Positions 29,724-40,268 of a stretch of DNA of 64,000 nt are shown here, piece after piece. Every line of letters starts with the position of its first letter. Position 1 is the first letter of the stretch. The position numbers and the translations under genes were made by a program. Location of the stretch: NCBI GenBank assembly GCA_029007295.1, contig JAQXHN010000028.1, positions 16,496-80,495 of the forward strand. The letters are read 5' to 3'. The notes beneath the pieces were generated by a model, which did not search any database, was not told the DNA's origin, and saw only the letters and a program-made list of their open reading frames with translations. Source of the DNA: Clostridia bacterium. GTDB lineage: Bacteria > Bacillota > Clostridia > Oscillospirales > CAG-272.

Positions 29724-32177
29724 ATGAAAAGAACATTATCGCTGATTATGTCTGTAATTTTGTTAATTACGGCTATTCCGTTTCTCTCGTTTTCAATTAA
29801 TGCGATAAGAGAAATATCTCCGATCATGAAGTATTCGGACGTTACTATAGGCACATGGTATTATGCCGCCGTAAAGCAGGCGTTTACCGATGGATACATG
29901 ACGGGCATTGACGAGAAGCATTTTGCGCCGAACAACAAAATTACAAGAGCGGCATATGCCACGGTGCTCTCGAATATTTCCGGCGCAGTCAGCGACAGGT
30001 ATTTCTCGGAATCCGATTTGGACGATGTGGAAAGCGGTAAGTGGTACACTAAAAGCATTAACTGGGCGATTGAAAATAATGTTATGAGCGGTATAGGAAA
30101 TAACAGATTCGGCACCGATTCTTACCTTACCCGCGAAATGCTTATTTTGTCGTTATATTCCCTTGCCGAAAAGGGAGGATACGATACGGTGAATATCAAG
30201 GATAATGCGCTCGACGCCTATTCAGACGTGTCCGAATTGCATAATTGGGGCGAAATGCGCAAAGCGATGAAATGGGCTGTTTCATTGGGTATTATCACGG
30301 GCAAGGGAGGAAAGCGTCTTGCACCCGGAGATACGGCGACCAGAGCCGAAACTGCGCAGATTATAATGAAATTTCTGAAAACGGCAGTTGAAAAGCCCAA
30401 TCTTAAAATCACAATTAACGGTACCGATATTTCGGAATACAAAATAGTCTGCTCCGCAAATGCAACCATAACCGAAAAATATGCGGTTTCCGAGCTGAAA
30501 AAATACATATACAGAACAAACGCCGTTATTCTTCAGTCGGTAACGGACGAGAATACGCCCGGAGAGCATGAAATAATCATTGGTAAAACAAATCGCGAGG
30601 GCACAACGGTCAGCGTTGACAGAGCTTTGTTTAAAACGGAGGAAGCAACGCTTATTAAAACCGAAGCCGGCTCGCTTGTTATTGCGGGCGGTGGCGACCG
30701 GGGTACAATTTATGCCGTATATGAATTTCTTGAAAAATATCTTGATTGGAGATTCTATACCGAGGATTACGAGCTTTGCAGAAGCGACAGAAGTGTGATT
30801 GACGTTTCCGATGTAAACGATATTCAGCACCCCTCGTTTGAATACCGCGACGTTCACATGATGACGTATACAATGCAGGATATTGCGGTAAAACGCAGGG
30901 TAAACGGACCCTATCACAGATTAATTAATGAAAATAAAGGCGGACAGATTTCCGTTTGCGGCAACGACTCCTATTTTGTTCATACCTTGAATAAGCTGTA
31001 CGGGATCGACGACGAATACAGAAACGCCTGCACGGCCGTTACCGAAAGCAATATAGATATATATATGAACGCCATTGAGAAGGTCATTGCAAGCGATCCA
31101 TCGTCCAAAATTATATCCGTTTCGGCGTGCGATTCCCAGGGCGCCTGGTGCAGATGTGCGGACTGCAAAAAAATGGAGGCGGAATATCCCGACAGATATG
31201 ACAGATGGATTGTATTTATAAACGCTATCGCAGACAGATTGAAAAGCTCCCATCCGGATATGAAGCTTCTCACGCTTGCATATCTTGACAGCTACAATTC
31301 GACGGGAAAAATTTCTCCCCGTGAAAACGTTCTTTTAATGGCTTGTCCGATAGACGGAAGCATGACCCTCGATATTTCGGATACAGAGAATGAAAAAACA
31401 AAGCGATGCTTTGAAAATTACTCAAAGCTTTGCAAAAACGGCAATTTATATGTTTGGGAGTATCCGGTAACGCTTTCCGATTCAATGGTCGGCGTTCCCA
31501 ATGTCTATAATATAATTAATCATCTGAAATTCTACCATTCGGTCGGAGTCAACGGCGTTTTTATGGAGGGAAGGTCGCTTATGGAAATGTCCTCCTCGTC
31601 GGGAAGAATAGTCGGATGGGAAAACGACGGCGAATTCGGAAATTTAAAGGCTTATCTTGCGTCGAAACTTTTATGGAATGCCGATTTGACGAGCGAAGAA
31701 ACGGAAGCGCTGATTGTAGAATACATGCAGGACTACTATGGCTCCGAATGGGAAACGGTTTACAATTGCTTTAAAATGCTCGCTTACTATTCCGATAAGA
31801 TGGATTTCTCGCTTTCGATATTTGATCCAAATACCGAAAGACTGATTTGCGGACTTTATACTACAAAAGAAATAAGAAAGATGTCGGAGGCAATCGAAAC
31901 AGCCTTGGAAAATGTTTATGATAAAAAGAGCTATGACAATCTTTCTATTCTCAGTGTTATGTTTGACGCTATGGTAATAAACAGACTGTGGGATATTTAT
32001 TATCGCTCAAGCAATTCCGAAGATCGGAATTATATTATCTCGGTGAATGAGCGAATGTACAAAAAAATGGTGAAATACTACGTATATCCGAGATATTTAT
32101 CTTACACAAATGCGTATAAAAATGAAACCGTATTCTCAAACAAAATAGCAAAATATCTTATTAAAGAGGGAAAATAA
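29724..32177 (+). CDS. Secreted protein with N-terminal SLH repeats and DUF4838-like domain
   Basis: Signal peptide; SLH repeats (YSDVTIGTWYYAAVKQAFTDGYMTGIDEKHFAPNNKITRAAYATVL ...); then GREHEIIIGKTNREG-like and SVSACDSQGAWCRCADCKKMEAEYPDRYDRWIVFINAIADRLKSSHPDMKLLTLAY typical of DUF4838. Confidence 0.8.
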   Translation: MKRTLSLIMSVILLITAIPFLSFSINAIREISPIMKYSDVTIGTWYYAAVKQAFTDGYMTGIDEKHFAPNNKITRAAYATVLSNISGAVSDRYFSESDLDDVESGKWYTKSINWAIENNVMSGIGNNRFGTDSYLTREMLILSLYSLAEKGGYDTVNIKDNALDAYSDVSELHNWGEMRKAMKWAVSLGIITGKGGKRLAPGDTATRAETAQIIMKFLKTAVEKPNLKITINGTDISEYKIVCSANATITEKYAVSELKKYIYRTNAVILQSVTDENTPGEHEIIIGKTNREGTTVSVDRALFKTEEATLIKTEAGSLVIAGGGDRGTIYAVYEFLEKYLDWRFYTEDYELCRSDRSVIDVSDVNDIQHPSFEYRDVHMMTYTMQDIAVKRRVNGPYHRLINENKGGQISVCGNDSYFVHTLNKLYGIDDEYRNACTAVTESNIDIYMNAIEKVIASDPSSKIISVSACDSQGAWCRCADCKKMEAEYPDRYDRWIVFINAIADRLKSSHPDMKLLTLAYLDSYNSTGKISPRENVLLMACPIDGSMTLDISDTENEKTKRCFENYSKLCKNGNLYVWEYPVTLSDSMVGVPNVYNIINHLKFYHSVGVNGVFMEGRSLMEMSSSSGRIVGWENDGEFGNLKAYLASKLLWNADLTSEETEALIVEYMQDYYGSEWETVYNCFKMLAYYSDKMDFSLSIFDPNTERLICGLYTTKEIRKMSEAIETALENVYDKKSYDNLSILSVMFDAMVINRLWDIYYRSSNSEDRNYIISVNERMYKKMVKYYVYPRYLSYTNAYKNETVFSNKIAKYLIKEGK

Positions 32178-32189
32178 TTATTATTTCTA

Positions 32190-32218
32190 TTGATTTTTAT
32201 TCGTTTGTATGATATAAT
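32190..32218 (+). promoter_or_regulatory. Sigma-A-type promoter for the ferredoxin gene
   Basis: TTGATT (32190-32195), 17-nt spacer, TATAAT (32213-32218). Confidence 0.7.
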
Positions 32219-32250
32219 GTGGTAGTCTATTTTTTACGGAGGTACTTAAA

Positions 32251-32421
32251 ATGGCTTACAAAATCAGTGATGACTGCATAGCTTGCGGTGCTTGCGCTGC
32301 AGAATGCCCCACAGAAGCTATTACCGAGGGTGACAACAAATACGTAATCGACGCTGAAAAGTGTGTGGATTGCGGAACCTGCGCCGGTGTATGTCCGGTA
32401 GAAGCTCCCAAGGCTGAATAA
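32251..32421 (+). CDS. 2[4Fe-4S] ferredoxin, 56 aa (not in ORF track)
   Basis: MAYKISDDCIACGACAAECPTEAITEGDNKYVIDAEKCVDCGTCAGVCPVEAPKAE; two CxxCxxCxxxCP motifs. Confidence 0.96.
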   Translation: MAYKISDDCIACGACAAECPTEAITEGDNKYVIDAEKCVDCGTCAGVCPVEAPKAE

Positions 32422-32440
32422 TTCGGAAAGCTGAAACAAG

Positions 32441-32469
32441 GGCAGGTAAGACCTGCCTTTTGTTGTTTT
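32441..32469 (+). terminator. Rho-independent terminator after ferredoxin
   Basis: GGCAGGT-AAG-ACCTGCC followed by TTTTGTTGTTTT. Confidence 0.85.
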
Positions 32470-32473
32470 ATAT

Positions 32474-33217
32474 ATGAATAAATGCTATACGGAAAAAACC
32501 ATTGAAATAAATCTTAATATAAAGCTTACCCAACGCTCCGATATGCTTTCGTTCGGCAGCGACGCAGTTTTGATTTCTGCGTTTGCGGCAAGCTTCGGAA
32601 AGGGCAGGGGCGCCGATTTCGGGGCAGGCTCCGGAGTGATTTCCCTTCTTTTAGCAAAAAAGAATCACATAACCGGAATTGAAGCCGTTGAGAGAAATGA
32701 ACTGCTTATTCCTCTTATCGAGAAGAATATTCTGCAAAACGGTATCGATAAGGTGAAACCGGTTTTAAGCGACGTCAGGGAATACGGTGAGCGTGGGCTT
32801 GACTTTATTGTTTCAAATCCGCCTTATTTGCCTAAAGGAAGCGGCATAGAAAATTTATTTTCCAACAATAACGACGCAAGACGGGAAAATAACGGCACAA
32901 TATCGGATTTTGTATCTTCGGCTTCAAAGGCGTTAAAGCAAGGAGGACAGTTTTTCTGTATTTACCGTCCCGAAAGGCTGTGCGATTTGATTTTTGCTAT
33001 GAAAAGCAATAAAATAGAGCCGAAGCGCATTATCAATGTTTATCATACGGTACAAAGACCTCCCTGTCTTGTTATGGTAGGAGGAGTAAAGACGGGAAAA
33101 AGCGGAGTTAAAATTTCAAGACCGCTTGTCCTGTTTAATAACGACGGCACGAGAACCGGGGATTCGGACTCGGTGAATAATAATTTAATGCTACCGGAGG
33201 ATATTTTCAAAAATTGA
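32474..33217 (+). CDS. tRNA1(Val) (adenine(37)-N6)-methyltransferase-like SAM methyltransferase
   Basis: SDMLSFGSDAVLISAFAASFGKGRGADFGAGSGVISLLLA and DFIVSNPPYLPKG; adjacent to rsmI. Confidence 0.85.
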   Translation: MNKCYTEKTIEINLNIKLTQRSDMLSFGSDAVLISAFAASFGKGRGADFGAGSGVISLLLAKKNHITGIEAVERNELLIPLIEKNILQNGIDKVKPVLSDVREYGERGLDFIVSNPPYLPKGSGIENLFSNNNDARRENNGTISDFVSSASKALKQGGQFFCIYRPERLCDLIFAMKSNKIEPKRIINVYHTVQRPPCLVMVGGVKTGKSGVKISRPLVLFNNDGTRTGDSDSVNNNLMLPEDIFKN

Positions 33218-34119
33218 CCGGGAAAATGAATGATATTTTGAGCTTTTTCTCCGACGGAGAAGAAAAAAATAAAACTGAAAAAGGCGTATTATACCTTGTT
33301 GCGACTCCTATCGGTAATATCTCGGACATTACCGTAAGGGCACTGAAGGTGCTTTCAGAGGTGGATTTTATTGCGGCAGAGGATACAAGAAACAGCGGTA
33401 AGCTTTTGTCCCTGCTCGGTATTTCAAAGCCGTTTGTCAGCTATCACGAGCATAATAAGAGAGAAGCGGGGGATAGGATTTTGAAACGCCTTAAAAACGG
33501 AGAAGCCTGCGCCCTTATAACCGATGCGGGAACTCCGGCTGTCAGCGACCCGGGGAACGAAATGTGTATCCTTTGCGCCGAAAACGGAATAAAGGTCACT
33601 GCGGTGCCCGGCTGCTGTGCCGCAATTGATGCGCTGTGCGTTTCTGCACTGCCGACAAGACGCTTTGCTTTTGAAGGCTTTTTGCCGACTGCGTCAAAGG
33701 AAAGAAGGCGCCGTTTGTCTTATATTCGTGACGACGACAGAACATGCGTATTATATGAAGCGCCCCACAGAATAAAGGAGACGTTAGAAGAGTTACTTTC
33801 CTTCCTCGGAGACAGGAAAATATCCTTATGCCGAGAGCTTACAAAATTAAACGAGGAAGTTATGCGTACAACCCTTTGCGACGCCGTGGAATATTTTAAG
33901 GAGCACTCTCCGAGGGGCGAATATGTAATTGTAATTGCACCGGGAGAGGCAGAAAAAGCCTGCGTGCCCGATGCAAAGGTCTTGTTTGACGAGGTAAATC
34001 TGTTATGTGATTCCGGTATTCCGCCTAAGGAAGCAATGAAGGCGGTAGGAGAAAAGTATAATATAAATAAAAACGAGGTATACAGAGCCGTTCTTGAATT
34101 TAAAAAGCAACACGGCTAA
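33214..34119 (+). CDS. rsmI: 16S rRNA (cytidine(1402)-2'-O)-methyltransferase
   Basis: LYLVATPIGNISDITVRALKVLSEVDFIAAEDTRNSGKLLSLL...LITDAGTPAVSDPG. Confidence 0.95.
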   Translation: MTGKMNDILSFFSDGEEKNKTEKGVLYLVATPIGNISDITVRALKVLSEVDFIAAEDTRNSGKLLSLLGISKPFVSYHEHNKREAGDRILKRLKNGEACALITDAGTPAVSDPGNEMCILCAENGIKVTAVPGCCAAIDALCVSALPTRRFAFEGFLPTASKERRRRLSYIRDDDRTCVLYEAPHRIKETLEELLSFLGDRKISLCRELTKLNEEVMRTTLCDAVEYFKEHSPRGEYVIVIAPGEAEKACVPDAKVLFDEVNLLCDSGIPPKEAMKAVGEKYNINKNEVYRAVLEFKKQHG

Positions 34120-35000
34120 CCGATAATTTTATCAAGCTCGTAAATAAGACGCTTTTTCTTATCTTCGCATAGCTCGCATAGGGGGAGTCTGAGCATACCG
34201 CTGTCCGTTCCCAAATATGCCATTGCGGCTTTTACGGGAATCGGGTTAATATCGGAAAAAAGAGCCGAAATCAGCGGCATCAGCTTTAATTGCATTTCTG
34301 TTGCTTTTTCTGTATTTCCTTGCTTGTAATATGTGTATATTTGCCTTGTTTCTTTCGGCAGAATATTTGCAATTACGGAAATACAGCCGATACCTCCGAG
34401 TGACAGCGTAGGAAGAAGCATTTCGTCGTTCCCGCAGATAAAGTCCATTTTGTCTCGGTAACAGGCGCACAAATTTGCGAATTTTACAATGGAGGGCGAC
34501 GCCTCCTTTGAAGCGTAAATAAGCCCGTCATTGCAAAGCTGTGAGTAAACATAATCCGAAATGTCAACGCCGGTTCTTGACGGAACATTATAAAGGATTA
34601 TCGGCAGTGATGAAGCCTCTTCGATTTTACGGTAGCTCCGAAGCAGCCCCTCGTCGTTCGCTTTGTTGTAGTAAGGCGTTACTACAAGCAAGGCGGACGC
34701 ACCTTTTTCCATTGCTTTTTTTGACATTTCGCATGCGTGGTTTGTGCAGTTTGAGCCGCTTCCCGCAATCACGGGTATTTTTCCCGAACAGTAGGAAACG
34801 GCGCATTCGATAAGACGAATATGCTCGCTGTCGTCAAGGGTCGGCGCTTCGCCTGTTGTTCCCGCTACACAAACGGCGTCAACGCCGGAATCCAGCTGAA
34901 ATTTTAACTGTTGTTCAAATAGCTTATAATCAATTCCGTTTTCGCAAAACGGAGTTATCAGTGCCGTTGCGACACCTTCAAATATTCTTTTATTAATCAT
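34116..35000 (-). CDS. dapA: 4-hydroxy-tetrahydrodipicolinate synthase
   Basis: [17 protein letters not shown]...[14 protein letters not shown]...[16 protein letters not shown]...YASKEAS. Confidence 0.94.
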   Translation of the reverse strand: MINKRIFEGVATALITPFCENGIDYKLFEQQLKFQLDSGVDAVCVAGTTGEAPTLDDSEHIRLIECAVSYCSGKIPVIAGSGSNCTNHACEMSKKAMEKGASALLVVTPYYNKANDEGLLRSYRKIEEASSLPIILYNVPSRTGVDISDYVYSQLCNDGLIYASKEASPSIVKFANLCACYRDKMDFICGNDEMLLPTLSLGGIGCISVIANILPKETRQIYTYYKQGNTEKATEMQLKLMPLISALFSDINPIPVKAAMAYLGTDSGMLRLPLCELCEDKKKRLIYELDKIIG

Positions 35001-35022
35001 TTTTTACCCTTCGGAGACAAAT

Positions 35023-36075
35023 ATGATAACTAATAAATTACCCGAAACAAATTTAAAAAGAAGCGATTTTTTTTATGATTTACCGCAGGAGCTGATTGCA
35101 CAAACGCCGCTTGAGGTTCGTGATTCATCCAGGCTTCTTTGCGTTGATCGCAAAAGCGGTAATTACGAGGACAAAATATTTCGCGACATAATTGATTATT
35201 TTAATTCGGGCGACGTTCTTGTAGTAAACGATTCAAGAGTTATTCCGGCAAGATTGTACGGAATAAAGGAATCAACCGGTATAAAAATCGAAATGCTGCT
35301 TCTTCGTGCAAGAGAGCTTGACACATGGGAGGTGCTCTTGCGCCCCGGAAAAAGAGCAAAGCCCGGTACTACCATTGTATTCGGAGATGGGATACTTCGT
35401 GCCGAGGTTATTGATATTGTCGAGGACGGAAACAGGATAGTGAAGATGCACTATTGCAAAAATGACAATATTTACTCCATATTTGACAAAATCGGACAAA
35501 TGCCTCTGCCCCCGTATATTACCGAAAAATTGGAGGACAGGGAAAGGTATCAAACTGTTTATTCACGTGAAAAGGGCTCTGCTGCGGCACCTACGGCAGG
35601 CTTGCATTTTACAAACGAGCTGTTGGATAAAATTAAGAAAAAGGGAGTTGACGTTGTCCCGGTTATGCTTCATGTGGGCTTGGGAACTTTCCGCCCGGTG
35701 AAGGAGGATAGAATTACGGACCATATTATGCACAGCGAGTTTTTTTCTGTTTCGAAGGACAGCGCAAACAGGATCAATAACCGTAAAGGGAGGCTGATTG
35801 CCGTGGGAACAACCTCCTGCCGAACTCTGGAAAGCGTTTGCGACGATAACGGCGTTGTACACCCCATGTCGGGCGATACCGGAATTTTTATTTATCCCGG
35901 ATATAAATTTAAATGCGTTGACGCCTTGGTTACAAATTTTCACCTGCCGGAAAGCACGCTGTTAATGCTGGTTTCCGCCTTTTCGTCAAGAGAAATAATG
36001 ATGAACGCATATAAACATGCAGTTGAGGAAAAATACAGATTTTTCTCATTCGGCGATGCGATGTTTATCTCGTGA
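35023..36075 (+). CDS. queA: S-adenosylmethionine:tRNA ribosyltransferase-isomerase
   Basis: [26 protein letters not shown]...[14 protein letters not shown]...[20 protein letters not shown]. Confidence 0.96.
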   Translation: MITNKLPETNLKRSDFFYDLPQELIAQTPLEVRDSSRLLCVDRKSGNYEDKIFRDIIDYFNSGDVLVVNDSRVIPARLYGIKESTGIKIEMLLLRARELDTWEVLLRPGKRAKPGTTIVFGDGILRAEVIDIVEDGNRIVKMHYCKNDNIYSIFDKIGQMPLPPYITEKLEDRERYQTVYSREKGSAAAPTAGLHFTNELLDKIKKKGVDVVPVMLHVGLGTFRPVKEDRITDHIMHSEFFSVSKDSANRINNRKGRLIAVGTTSCRTLESVCDDNGVVHPMSGDTGIFIYPGYKFKCVDALVTNFHLPESTLLMLVSAFSSREIMMNAYKHAVEEKYRFFSFGDAMFIS

Positions 36076-36092
36076 CAATATATAAATATTTT

Positions 36093-36130
36093 TATGCACC
36101 CTGAAAATTACTTATTTTCAGGGTGCATGT
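36093..36130. terminator. Bidirectional-looking hairpin terminator between queA and the phage-like island
   Basis: TGCACCCTGAAAATtacTTATTTTCAGGGTGCA long near-perfect inverted repeat. Confidence 0.65.
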
Positions 36131-36205
36131 CATATTCGATTGGGTATTCGGTTATTTTGGTTTTATCAGCTTAAACATCGCAATGTTTTCGAATAATCCT
36201 CTCAC

Positions 36206-36724
36206 TCACCAGCTGAAGGTAACGGTATAGTCGCCGACAGGCAAGCTGTTTTTCCCCGTGCTCATTTTTGCAACGATATCTCCGTCGGCATTGCATCCTA
36301 CCGTCATTGTCGACGGTGCTCCTTCGCTTATCGGCGAAGTCATGGCGCCGCCTCCGGCAGTACCGGAGGAAAGATTACAGCGGGAGCCGTAAAGACCGCT
36401 TCCGTACATTCTGTTTCCAACAAAAACAGAGCATACTCCATCCGCTTCAAGATTATCCGTTCTTAAAACAGTAATAAGAGCATTGGTATCGTTATAATGC
36501 GCCGCAACATCGGAATCGCCCAAGACAATCGGAGTTGCGGTCGTTGTGATGGGAGCGCTTAAAGAAACTTTAAAAATTTTTCTGTCCTTAGAAGACGTCG
36601 CAAGCTTTTCTATTTCCGAAATAAACCCTGAGGGAAATTAAAGCTTCTGCGTAATACCGCCCTTTTGACGTATAGCTTCGGCAACGCTTGTTAAGGCTTC
36701 ACTGCTTATCACAAAGCTTGACAT
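36206..36724 (-). pseudogene. Phage tail-like structural gene interrupted by an in-frame TAA
   Basis: From ATG at 36724 the frame reads MSSFVISSEALTSVAEAIRQKGGITQKL*FPSGFISEIEKLATSSKDRKIFKVSLSAPITTTATPIVLGDSDVAAHYND...; stop codon at 36638-36640; the ORF-track 105-aa fragment is the in-frame remainder. Confidence 0.7.
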
Positions 36725-37711
36725 TCAGAAGCTCACCCCCACCGCCGAAGGCAAAGCATTTATTACGGCACCTACTAAATCGACATCGGGAGGATTTTCC
36801 ATACCGCCGTCATTTGTCCACGAAATAACCCCCGACTTTGAAATGCCGGGCGTGTAGGTGACGCCACTGTCGCCGTTTGCTCCTTTTTCTCCCTTAATGC
36901 TGTAACGGGTGATTGTTTCTTCGCCTGGCGTTCTTCTATCGCTGAAAATAATGTCACCCTGTTCGTAGGTTTCACCATTGTATGTGACAGTGCCGCAAAT
37001 CAGGCAGAATCCGGTAGAACCTGAAATTCTTCTGTGCCAATCGAGAAACTGTCCTAAGGTAGAAACAGCTCTAAATGGTTCTCCTTTATCGCCTTTATCT
37101 CCTTTATTGCCTTTAAAGCATGTAACAAAGCTCCATACGCTGTTTGAACCGTTAATGCTTATGCACTTATATACGTTAGAGGTGTCTAAGTTAATATATT
37201 GCATACCTACCGAGGCTTTTTGTATTTCTGCCGGTATTTCTTCACCCGTACCGTTTATTTGGGTTCCGAACAGCCATTGTGATTTTGCCAGCGCGCACAC
37301 AACCTGTTCCGGGATAGTCGGGGTGGGTGTTTCGCTGTTTATGGAATTAAGAGGAGCGCCGGGATAAAACTCAATGCGAGCCTTAGCCGTTGTAGCCCGT
37401 TGAATAACGGTATTGTCGACAATTGCGATTCCTATTACAGAAACAAGCATAAATCCGTTAAAGTTGTCGTCCGAGGATAAAACCTCCGGGGCAACGTCAC
37501 ATATATAATAATCCTTCTCCTCATTTAGCAGGACTTCGTATGAAAGACCGTTGCGGTTTTCAAATACAGCTGTTTTTGTAAGGCCGCTCCAGGTATCGTC
37601 AAATCTGAACTGCGCCGAATAAAGCCCGATTGTGTTAGAAGCTATTTCATTGGTATCGGTTCTTTTTATAGTTTGACGGTTTATTTCGAACTGTAAGTTT
37701 ATTTTATTCAA
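36725..37711 (-). CDS. Phage tail fiber/baseplate (BppU-like) protein with short collagen-like repeat
   Basis: N-terminal MNKINLQFEINRQTIKRTDTNEIASNTIGLYSAQFRFDDTWSGLTKTAVFEN...DYYICDVAPEVL resembles BppU-type N-termini; GNKGDKGDKGEP and IKGEKGANGDSGVTYTPGIS. Confidence 0.7.
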   Translation of the reverse strand: MNKINLQFEINRQTIKRTDTNEIASNTIGLYSAQFRFDDTWSGLTKTAVFENRNGLSYEVLLNEEKDYYICDVAPEVLSSDDNFNGFMLVSVIGIAIVDNTVIQRATTAKARIEFYPGAPLNSINSETPTPTIPEQVVCALAKSQWLFGTQINGTGEEIPAEIQKASVGMQYINLDTSNVYKCISINGSNSVWSFVTCFKGNKGDKGDKGEPFRAVSTLGQFLDWHRRISGSTGFCLICGTVTYNGETYEQGDIIFSDRRTPGEETITRYSIKGEKGANGDSGVTYTPGISKSGVISWTNDGGMENPPDVDLVGAVINALPSAVGVSF

Positions 37712-37892
37712 ATCGTTCTCCTATACATAATTTGTATTTGCCCTTTGCGGTGGAAAAGGGCGAATATGAAAAAGAACAGACTTTGTAGATAATAAATCTA
37801 CAGATATGATACAATAAAAATTGTATTTTGTCAATAGCTTTTTTAAAAAAGAACAATAATCCGAGAAACAAGCTCAGTTTTTTTGCAAAATA

Positions 37893-37927
37893 AAAAAATG
37901 CTCCGAATAATTGCTTCAGAGCATTTT
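37893..37927 (-). terminator. Terminator hairpin downstream of the GDSL hydrolase
   Basis: AAAAAAATGCTC...GAGCATTTTT inverted repeat just after the stop codon. Confidence 0.65.
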
Positions 37928-37932
37928 TCATA

Positions 37933-38985
37933 TTAATCCTCGTTAAAAACGGATAACAGATACTGAGCGTGCAAGCGGTGAAAGAAATCATTCGGATGAT
38001 TAACATTATTTCCCGTAAGGTCGATAAATCTCTTGCGCGTCAGCAATTTTCTTTGGAAATCGGTTATATTGCAAACGGCAACACCCTGTCTCTCCATTGC
38101 AACAATGGGCTTTTCAAAGCTCGGCTGGTTGCCGTAAAATCTACATTTTTCACTTGACAAAAGCTTATTCGGCAGGCATTCCGAGATAACGATGAACTCG
38201 CATTCCGAAGAGAAGCTCCTAATTGCCGATACGGTCTTTGACAGGTTATCAATAACCTTTTCCGCAGGAGTACCGGAGTCGTTTGCGCCGAAAGCGAGCA
38301 CGCATAAATCGGGATTAAAATCTTTTACAAGCTTTTCGGCATTATCAAGACCCCATTCGGAATTCATTCCGCCTTTTGACGGGTTGTGATATGAAATATC
38401 AGCCGAATAACGGATCCTTAGCCCCTCGGTGAACAATTCCGAATAGGGGGGGCAAAACGGCTCTATGCCGGTGAATTTTGTGGCGTTGGCGCCTACGCTG
38501 ATACTGTCTCCGTAAATGCAAAGGGATAGGTGACCCTCGCTCAGTTTTTTATGTGATTCAGGCAAAAGGGAAGCCGAGGAGCGAGGCTTTAATTTTAAAG
38601 CGGACTTGTTTTTTGCCTTATAGGTTATGCTTATCTGTCTCTTATGGAAAAATGTTTCTTCGTAGAAAAGAACATTGCCCTTTTCCATCGGAAACGAATG
38701 ACCCTCGACGGGATTTTCGGGATATAATTCGTCATCCGTAAACGAGAATATTCTGCTGTTATCGGTTAAAGTTATTTTGTTACCCTCAAAAACAAAATCC
38801 CTGCCGTATTCGTATTCGGTTAATTCTGTTGCGGATTTTACGGAAATAATTTCGTCAATATCGTAAAGTAAAGGTGCGGCGGCCTTTCCCAAAGAGTCCC
38901 TTACAAACATGACGGATTCCGAATAAACATAATCGGTATCCCATACAGGAATTAACGCCTTTTCAATATCAAATCCGCTCATCAT
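37933..38985 (-). CDS. SGNH/GDSL-type esterase
   Basis: LCIYGDSISVGANATKF (block I), LAFGANDSGTPAEKV (block III), NHPNDFFHRLHAQYLL (block V with D..H). Confidence 0.85.
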   Translation of the reverse strand: MMSGFDIEKALIPVWDTDYVYSESVMFVRDSLGKAAAPLLYDIDEIISVKSATELTEYEYGRDFVFEGNKITLTDNSRIFSFTDDELYPENPVEGHSFPMEKGNVLFYEETFFHKRQISITYKAKNKSALKLKPRSSASLLPESHKKLSEGHLSLCIYGDSISVGANATKFTGIEPFCPPYSELFTEGLRIRYSADISYHNPSKGGMNSEWGLDNAEKLVKDFNPDLCVLAFGANDSGTPAEKVIDNLSKTVSAIRSFSSECEFIVISECLPNKLLSSEKCRFYGNQPSFEKPIVAMERQGVAVCNITDFQRKLLTRKRFIDLTGNNVNHPNDFFHRLHAQYLLSVFNED

Positions 38986-40076
38986 ACATTAAAACGAAAG
39001 AGAACGACGTCGCCGTCTCGCATAACATAATCCTTGCCCTCCGAACGAATCAGCCCTTTTTCTTTTGCAACATTCATTCCGCCGCAGGCAATCAAATCCT
39101 CGAACGAAATAACCTCGGCGCGGATAAATCCGCGTTCGAAGTCAGTATGTATTTTTCCCGCCGCTCCCGGCGCTTTGGTACCGTTTGTTATAGTCCAGGC
39201 ACGAACCTCCTTAGGACCTGCCGTAAGAAAACTGATAAGTCCCAGCAGAGAATACGATTCCTTAATCAGCTTTGAAAGACCGCTTTCCTCGATTCCGAGC
39301 TCCTGTAAAAATTCGGCTTTGTCGGCGTCGTCAAGCTCGGCAATCTGAGCTTCAATATCTGCGCAAACGGGAATTACTCTCGCACCCTCGGTTGCGGCAA
39401 GCCGGCGAAGCTTCAGCACCGCCTCGTTATCTTCCTTGCCGACCTCGTTTTCGGATATGTTGGCAATATAAAGAACGGGCTTATATGTAAGGAGTCGTAC
39501 TTCCTCCATTACGGCTGCTTCGTCCTCGGAAAAATCGAGACTACGCACTGTTTTTCCTTCATTTAAGGCTTCCATGACTCTTTGGAAAAGAGCGAGGGAG
39601 GAAGCGAGCGATTTGTCGCCCTTCATATCCTTTTGAACCTTGTCTATTCTTCTTCCGAGCGTTTCAATATCGGCGAGTATCAGCTCCATATTTATTGTTT
39701 CGACGTCTCGCAGGGGATCAATGGAACCGTCAACATGAATAATATTATCATTTTCAAAACAGCGAACGACGTGGACTATTGCGTCAACCTCACGGATGTG
39801 GGACAAAAATTTGTTACCGAGACCCTCTCCCTTAGAGGCTCCCTTTACAAGCCCCGCAATGTCAACAAATTCTACTATAGCGGGGGTGTATTTTTCGGGG
39901 CTGTACATTTTTGCAAGCTCGTCAAGACGCTCATCCGGAACGGCAACAACGCCCACGTTGGGCTCTATTGTACAGAACGGATAATTCGCCGCGTCTGCGC
40001 CTGCATTTGTAATAGCATTAAACAGCGTACTCTTACCGACGTTAGGTAAGCCGACAATTCCGAGTTTCATTAGCAT
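38982..40076 (-). CDS. ychF: Redox-regulated ATPase YchF
   Basis: [40 protein letters not shown]...[17 protein letters not shown]. Confidence 0.97.
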   Translation of the reverse strand: MLMKLGIVGLPNVGKSTLFNAITNAGADAANYPFCTIEPNVGVVAVPDERLDELAKMYSPEKYTPAIVEFVDIAGLVKGASKGEGLGNKFLSHIREVDAIVHVVRCFENDNIIHVDGSIDPLRDVETINMELILADIETLGRRIDKVQKDMKGDKSLASSLALFQRVMEALNEGKTVRSLDFSEDEAAVMEEVRLLTYKPVLYIANISENEVGKEDNEAVLKLRRLAATEGARVIPVCADIEAQIAELDDADKAEFLQELGIEESGLSKLIKESYSLLGLISFLTAGPKEVRAWTITNGTKAPGAAGKIHTDFERGFIRAEVISFEDLIACGGMNVAKEKGLIRSEGKDYVMRDGDVVLFRFNV

Positions 40077-40268
40077 TTGCTCCTTGTTTTTCTACATTAC
40101 AAGATATTATATTACAAAATGTACAACAATACAAGACAAAAATAATTTATTTTAAGAAAAATGCTGATATTACAATGATTTTTGCTAAAATTCACAATTT
40201 ATTAACCAATTCTTATCAAAGAGTGTTATAATTTAGATAAAGCATTTTTTCTACAGCGGAGGTTTGTA

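Noticed and set aside
36206-37711. Possible diversity-generating retroelement target or complete prophage
   Set aside because: No reverse transcriptase, no template/variable repeat pair seen, and no other phage genes in the window.
37704-38006. 100-aa minus-strand ORF in the AT-rich region
   Set aside because: Overlaps the end of the GDSL gene and a terminator; composition consistent with non-coding AT-rich DNA.
40204-40232. Promoter upstream of the response regulator
   Set aside because: A TATAAT is present at 40227-40232 but the -35 position (AACCAA) is not convincing.
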